This document shows, one piece after another, positions 59,564-64,000 of a stretch of 64,000 nucleotides of DNA. The notes beneath the pieces were generated by a model. That model did no database searches, was not told the DNA's origin, and saw nothing but the letters and a program-made list of their open reading frames with translations. The stretch's first letter is position 1. The number at the start of each line of letters is the position of its first letter. Location of the stretch: positions 497,337 through 561,336 of the forward strand of contig NW_025064880.1 of the NCBI RefSeq assembly GCF_019112545.1, given 5' to 3'. The DNA comes from Guyanagaster necrorhizus (taxonomy: Eukaryota > Basidiomycota > Agaricomycetes > Agaricales > Physalacriaceae). A program made the translations under genes and the position numbers.

Positions 59564-59649
59564 TCTCAGTTAAGAGGAAGGTATAAAGTATTACTAAGCT
59601 AAAACATACATTGGACATCCAATTGGTACATAAATCCTGCTCAAACGTT

Positions 59650-62600
59650 CTATGCTCGTCCTGCCTGTAGTAGTTCTCTCAAATTGCTCGATAATTCTGG
59701 CAGATTCGCAACCCGCACTTCATTGGATCCACGGTTCCGAAGACCCGTTTGATTCGGGGAAGAATATGCTTCCTCTGCTTGCCGTCTGTCTATGTCTGCT
59801 ACGAGCTGCGCAAAAGATAGGAAGAGTACTTCGGCTTGTGCCAGTGTCGTGTCTAGTTCGATGGTCATGCTCAGTTCGTTGCAGTACTGCATATATATAA
59901 GTATTCAGCAAACGAGATCTCGACTGTGGTATTTACCTTGAGAATTTCATCAAACTAGCAGAGGGAAGCGGTTAGACACGACCATCGGATGTTTAGGGAA
60001 TTACACACCTCTACCAAATACCGCAAAATCATGTCTCGGTGAGACTCCAAGACAGCCAACGCGACAAATAAAACAAAGTCATTGCTGTAGTAGTCGGTCC
60101 ATAAGACTTCCCACAAGCGCAAAACGTCATCAAAGGGAAATTCCCTCTTAAATGCAATGAGAACCCAGCTAAGTAAACGACATAAGTCATAATCTCAACA
60201 CGCATGAACGACTTTCCGTACCGAAAACAGAAGAACAGATTCAAGCCGTCGGTGTTTTCTGGAACTAATTTAGTTTTCACTAGAACCCAAATCAACTAAA
60301 ACATACCGAGATGACGATAAAGTTCTGGATCCATCATGCCAATGAGTTGCTGCAAAGTCAAGAGCTGCTTCTTCATGCCGCTCTGATCGCGAAGGAAGTT
60401 TTGTTTCTAAAATCCCCATGAGACTTAAGACCAGTGGCAATAATTTTTGAAAAATGTCGTTACCATCCGCTGCATGAACTCAACAAAGCACCAAAATGTC
60501 AACTCTTCGTCGGCATCCATCACGACATAGACCGGCGCACAGAGGTCGGACATTCCTTGCACGTACCCTATAAAAAGCGTCCAGGTGAACATGATGGTGC
60601 CTTTCCGTAACTAAACATACCGAGCTCCTTTTCATAGAAATTGTACGTAAGGAGAATGGCGGCAAGCCGGTCTATATGTTCATTGCTGGGCGATTGTGCT
60701 CCAATATCATTCATGCTTGGTGAAATTGTGGAATACCGCTTTGCCCTCTCCTTCTCATCGTCTTCACCTGGAGTCGGCGTAGACGATGATGTGGTCGGCG
60801 GCGTCGAGAACAAGGGTTGATTCCGGTCAGTTCGTCGACAGTCCACATCGATCCTGTGGCGTTCCTGGAAATGACTTTGAGCATTGAATGCCATAGGCAT
60901 AAAGTCGGTAACAGTCACCTCCAGAACGTCTGGTCTGTCGAATACATCCGGAACACCGCACCACTCGTCCTTTATGTCCTGGTACTGTTTCCTGAAATAC
61001 GGGTGTGAAGAAGATAATAGAACACGGCAGAGAGCTCACCTCTTTGTCTCCCAGTTCTTGGTTCGTTCCCCGGACGTCACGTCCCAATCAAAAACACCGA
61101 GTAGGAAGGGCCATATTCGCTGCCTCAGCGTCCCACGAGCCGAAATACCTCGCCGGAATATTTCTCGTCTCATATGTTCTATACGAACGGTCGGCCGGCC
61201 ATCCTCCGCAAACCACTGAGACCACATAAGCTCGTTGACAGGATGATTAGGATTCCGGGACGTCTTGGGTGTCGGCAGATTCGACGTTGAATGGAGCAAC
61301 TCAAAAATGCCTAACGAGGAGGATTCTTCGGCCAAATTAGACGATGACGGAAGTGCCTCTGCTTCACGCCGTCGAGCACGCTCGCCTTCCTCTGCGACAA
61401 TCCTGGCCCAACGCGCTAGATAGACCCTAGCACTCTCGAATTCACCTACGCCTCCTTTCTCGACCCAGCTTCCCCATTCCCATTCTCCGTTCGCGTTTAC
61501 GAGACTCTTGACAGGGTCGGGTAGATGGGGTACTATGGGCTTTGCGAGAGGATGGGAGAGAATATTCTGTGCGGCATGGCGCGTAGCTCGGGTGATGTTG
61601 GAGAAAGATTGAAGAAGCGCAACACGAGCCTGGGAGGTTGCCTGTCCGTTCGTATTCGTGGCTGGGGGTGCCAGTGAACGATGAAGAACAGATAAACGGT
61701 TCGAGTAGGGATTCGGTGATGCCATCGAAAGTGGTCGAGGGCGTCGGTGAGCTGGAACGGGAGAATGAGAGTCTACATATGAAGACTGGGCCAAGATATC
61801 GTCTACAGCATCGTCATCGAATAGTTGGGTAGAATGTGCTTCAATGTCCGCTCGAGAAGGGTCAATGAGGAATAGCGAAGGTTGCAGGGTAGATCGTAAA
61901 ACATGGGCGAATGAACGTAGCCGGGTTAGGAGGTCCTCGCCGCCCCATGAATTGGGTTTAGGCGATTTCAAAGCTACGGAAGGCGATGGTGGAGGTGGAT
62001 AGGATGTGACACTGTTTTGCTTCCGCTGGGGTTGAGGGACTGGTACGGCGAAAGAACGTGATTCATCGTCATGAAAGTACAAGGTAGGAAGTGTGTCACC
62101 GTTGATGAGGTTGATTCCAACGGAGCCATCTAAACGAATTCAGGTGAGCATTGAAGAAGAGGATTGGACCGACGACGCACGCCATGACGAGAAGGATGGT
62201 GGGTAGAGTACCAAGGAATATATTGACGTCAAGGGAACGGAGAATGCATAGGACTCGGGTCGCTGTGTTGGGAGGTCGATGAGGACGACATCTGCAGCGC
62301 ATCAAGTCAGACCGGAACCCATGCATAACAGCAGAACTCACCGTCATCTTCGTCGTCAATTGGGGCCTTTTCCTCAATCTTGACGAACTTATCCCATTCT
62401 TCGGTCCCCTTTTCATTCAACAGTGTCTCCGGAATCCAGGCGAGAAGATATGTCGGGTTGAAGGCCTCCTGCAGCCATTGAGCGTTAGCCAAACATGATT
62501 CAGTTGGACGTACTCGTTTCACAAGGGCCACAAAGCCGGGAATGTTATCCCTCGCATACGCCGTCGGATTAACATACACCTTACTCTTTGAATATACCAA

Positions 62601-62675
62601 GCGGTACCTATCCTCCAAGGGCTGGGCTCTGGCAGAAGATCCGAGAACAGAATCAGTGTGTTTGATCTCCACCAT
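59650..62675 (-). CDS. GYP7: Rab GTPase-activating protein, TBC domain (Gyp7/TBC1D15 family)
   Basis: Speeds GTP hydrolysis on Rab7/Ypt7-type GTPases of late endosome and vacuole. Start MVEIKHTDSVLGSSARAQPL (62675); the frame upstream has no ATG. The N-terminal Rab-binding region has YRLVYSKSKVYVNPTAYARD and GFVALVKR, then SVGINLINGDTLPTLYFHDD across exons. A Ser/Pro-rich middle (61700-62080) follows. The TBC domain begins GISARGTLRQRIWPFLLGVF. It has the arginine finger region RIDVDCRRTDR, the glutamine finger YVQGMSDLCAPVYVVM and FWCFVEFMQRM, then ENTDGLNLFFCFRWVLIAFK, REFPFDDVLRLWEVLWTDYY. Both catalytic fingers are intact. It ends SSNLRELLQAGRA. About 10 exons, roughly 830 residues. Confidence 0.93.
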
Positions 62676-62883
62676 AGAGTCCAACTGGAGCAAGATAGGG
62701 TTCAGATGCGCAAAAGGCGCCAAAGAAAACGGATACGACGCACTGAGCTAGTAGAAAATGCAGAAAGAGAACTCTCAAAAGAGGAGGAAATGTCTTCGCT
62801 CATTGAGGGACGGATAATATATATAATATATACATCAATCGACTGCACAGCAGCGCAGTGACCAAAATAGGGTACGTCATCTC

Positions 62884-62889
62884 CACGTG
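62884..62889. promoter_or_regulatory. CACGTG E-box between RPS21 and GYP7
   Basis: Perfect E-box about 210 bases upstream of the GYP7 start and just downstream of RPS21. One of three CACGTG sites seen in intergenic DNA here. Function inferred only from position. Confidence 0.35.
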
Positions 62890-62957
62890 TTCGCAAAACA
62901 GAAAATGATTATGTAATTCGATTTTGGTAACAAAAAGTATAACAAAACAATGACGAA

Positions 62958-63379
62958 TCACTTCTGGTATGACCAGACGTTTTTAAGCACTAAGAACAGA
63001 CTATGAGAGCAAGAGATATACAACGAAGAACCACGACTTACGGCCTGCCTGGGTTGCCAACCTGTTCAAGGAGTCATCGCTCTCTCCCTGCGACCGCACC
63101 TGTCCGCACAGGGCAAACGTCGTAGACGTAGTCAAAGCACGGCCATTCGCATCTACGTCAGCAATGTTAATTTGAACGGATGCATGATCCTTGGAGGTAA
63201 TGAGACGGTCTACGGATACATAAGTCCACAGTGGAAGCCAAGACAAAAAAAAAAAGCGCACTTGTGGCCGCGCATTTGCGAGGGACGTAGAGATCAACGA
63301 GAGCACCCTTTTCATAGAGATTCAGTACTAGAACACAACGTGCGAGAATTGCTAGAAACCCTACCTGGTCGTTTTCCAT
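62958..63379 (-). CDS. RPS21: 40S ribosomal protein S21 (eS21)
   Basis: Small-subunit ribosomal protein needed for late 18S rRNA processing and translation. Four short exons give about 87 residues, the family's normal length. Exon 1: MENDQ. Exon 2: [15 protein letters not shown]. Exon 3: [20 protein letters not shown] then [20 protein letters not shown]. Exon 4: [10 protein letters not shown] and TGA at 62958-62960. The exon 2/3 join makes the Asn of [12 protein letters not shown]; the last intron is 51 bases and keeps TQAGLLKNVW. Intron 1 directly after MENDQ is typical of highly expressed fungal ribosomal genes. One intron has an 11-12 base poly-T tract. Divergent from ALKBH1, 117 bases between starts. 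Confidence 0.95.
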
Positions 63380-63496
63380 TTCGACTATGAAAGATAATAC
63401 CAAGAGCCAAACGATACTGGCGGAGGAGAGTGCGTGGGAAAAGAGCAGAACTGTACAGTTTAAGGTTCAGGTTCGGCCGGGAGATGCCGACCACCC
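63380..63496. promoter_or_regulatory. Divergent promoter RPS21 / ALKBH1
   Basis: 117 bases separate the two start codons. On the RPS21 side it is pyrimidine-rich (63420-63450 read on the minus strand), as expected for a ribosomal protein leader. No TATA box is visible. Confidence 0.5.
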
Positions 63497-64000
63497 ATGC
63501 CTTCCTTCCAAGATACGTCTAGCGCAGCGTACAAGAAGGCGCAACGGCAACACCAAAAGACAACGAAGAATAGAAACAATGCAGTTGATGTGGACTGGAC
63601 ACCGTTTAGGGCAGCTGAGAAGATGTACAAGGCGCGGTTTCCCCCTCCGAGCCTCGCCAATGTCTTGGACCTTGCTACTCTAGACAACACAAGATCAGAG
63701 GAACTCGAAGCCGGATTCTGGGTCGGACGCTCGGAAGCTGTTGAATTCAGAGAAATCAAGCTGAAGGACGCGAGGGTAGCGTATGCGATACCATCGATAC
63801 CTGGTCTGTGTATGTGTGAAGCCTTGTTGAGTGCTAATGCTCCTACAGGTCTTGTTATTCTTCCTTCTTTTCTGTCTCACAAGAGGCAGAAAGATCTCAT
63901 TCGTTGGTCACTATCCAGTCAGGCGCGACATCCCAATCCAACGAACCTGGACACCCACTATTTTATTCCGGAAGAGGGTCTTTGGAACGTAAGTGCCCAC
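63497..64000 (+). CDS. ALKBH1: AlkB homolog 1 dioxygenase, N-terminal part (truncated by window end)
   Basis: Fe(II)/2-oxoglutarate dioxygenase that demethylates nucleic acids, in animals mainly tRNA. Start MPSFQDTSSAAYKKAQRQHQ. Then VDWTPFRAAEKMYKARFPPP, ELEAGFWVGRSEAVE and, after a 46-base intron, AYAIPSIPGLVILPSFLSHK, RQKDLIRWSLSSQARHPNPT, NLDTHYFIPEEGLWN. The exon closes at a GTAAGT donor at 63989. These blocks match the region before the catalytic core of ALKBH1; the HxD and metal-binding His lie beyond the window. A different plus-strand frame starting upstream at 63387 overlaps the RPS21 promoter and is rejected. Confidence 0.85.
   Translation, partial: MPSFQDTSSAAYKKAQRQHQKTTKNRNNAVDVDWTPFRAAEKMYKARFPPPSLANVLDLATLDNTRSEELEAGFWVGRSEAVEFREIKLKDARVAYAIPSIPGLCMCEALLSANAPTGLVILPSFLSHKRQKDLIRWSLSSQARHPNPTNLDTHYFIPEEGLWNVSAH

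Noticed and set aside
63387..63683. 98-codon plus frame before ALKBH1
   Set aside because: Its first codons lie in the RPS21 promoter and its frame differs from the ALKBH1 exon, which matches the family well.
1..64000. CRISPR arrays, insertion sequences, bacterial operons
   Set aside because: None seen; the intron-rich eukaryotic gene structure makes them out of place.
1..64000. A metabolic or biosynthetic gene cluster
   Set aside because: Neighbouring genes belong to unrelated housekeeping processes; there is no core synthase, and the aldo-keto reductase is broken.

Overview
This window is nuclear DNA of a filamentous basidiomycete, most likely an Agaricomycete. The genes are dense (about 27 in 64 kb, on both strands) and split by many 45-60 base GT-AG introns. 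Almost every recognisable protein is a conserved eukaryotic housekeeping protein in its fungal form. There are no operons, no bacterial features and no recognisable transposon. A 25-base run of N (20346-20370) is an assembly gap.

Layout. 222-10334: an XMAP215/ch-TOG microtubule polymerase (minus), head to head with the nucleolar factor NOC3 (plus). 10605-18335: a TEA-domain transcription factor, the ESCRT-I subunit VPS23 and an inner-nuclear-membrane Src1/Heh/MAN1 protein. 18509-20234: mitochondrial sulfide:quinone oxidoreductase. 20235-22034: gap and unassigned DNA. 22035-25402: an Mso1-like exocytosis protein and a GPI-anchored cupredoxin. 25648-30612: a NEPRO-like nucleolar protein, the AP-1/2 beta adaptin and the OTU2 deubiquitinase. 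30940-31961: a decayed aldo-keto reductase with an internal inversion. 32114-34845: a SmgGDS-like armadillo protein. 35894-41251: amino acid permease and PHO84-type phosphate transporter. 41592-46062: pirin and COG3. 46269-49311: NSA1 (60S assembly) head to head with the GID/CTLH E3 subunit RMD5. 49571-56622: SFI1 centrosome protein, a tiny PIGY gene, a small coiled-coil protein and a Gfo/Idh/MocA oxidoreductase. 56720-64000: aprataxin HNT3, an unresolved gene, the Rab-GAP GYP7, ribosomal protein RPS21 and the start of an ALKBH1 gene that runs off the end.

Themes. Several neighbours share broad processes: ribosome production (NOC3, NEPRO-like, NSA1, RPS21, OTU2), vesicle traffic (VPS23, Mso1-like, beta adaptin, COG3, GYP7) and microtubule or spindle-pole function (XMAP215, SFI1). 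I read this as ordinary fungal gene mixing, not a functional cluster. Many pairs are divergent with very short shared promoters (46-185 bases) or convergent with 39-160 base gaps.

I did not find a convincing new multi-gene system. The most unusual items are the rearranged aldo-keto reductase pseudogene, the 46-base divergent promoter, a probable GC-AG intron in pirin, repeated TxIP-type motifs in the XMAP215 protein, and one multi-frame gene region (58546-59563) that I could not resolve. Exon boundaries were read by eye, so gene ends are firmer than internal junctions.
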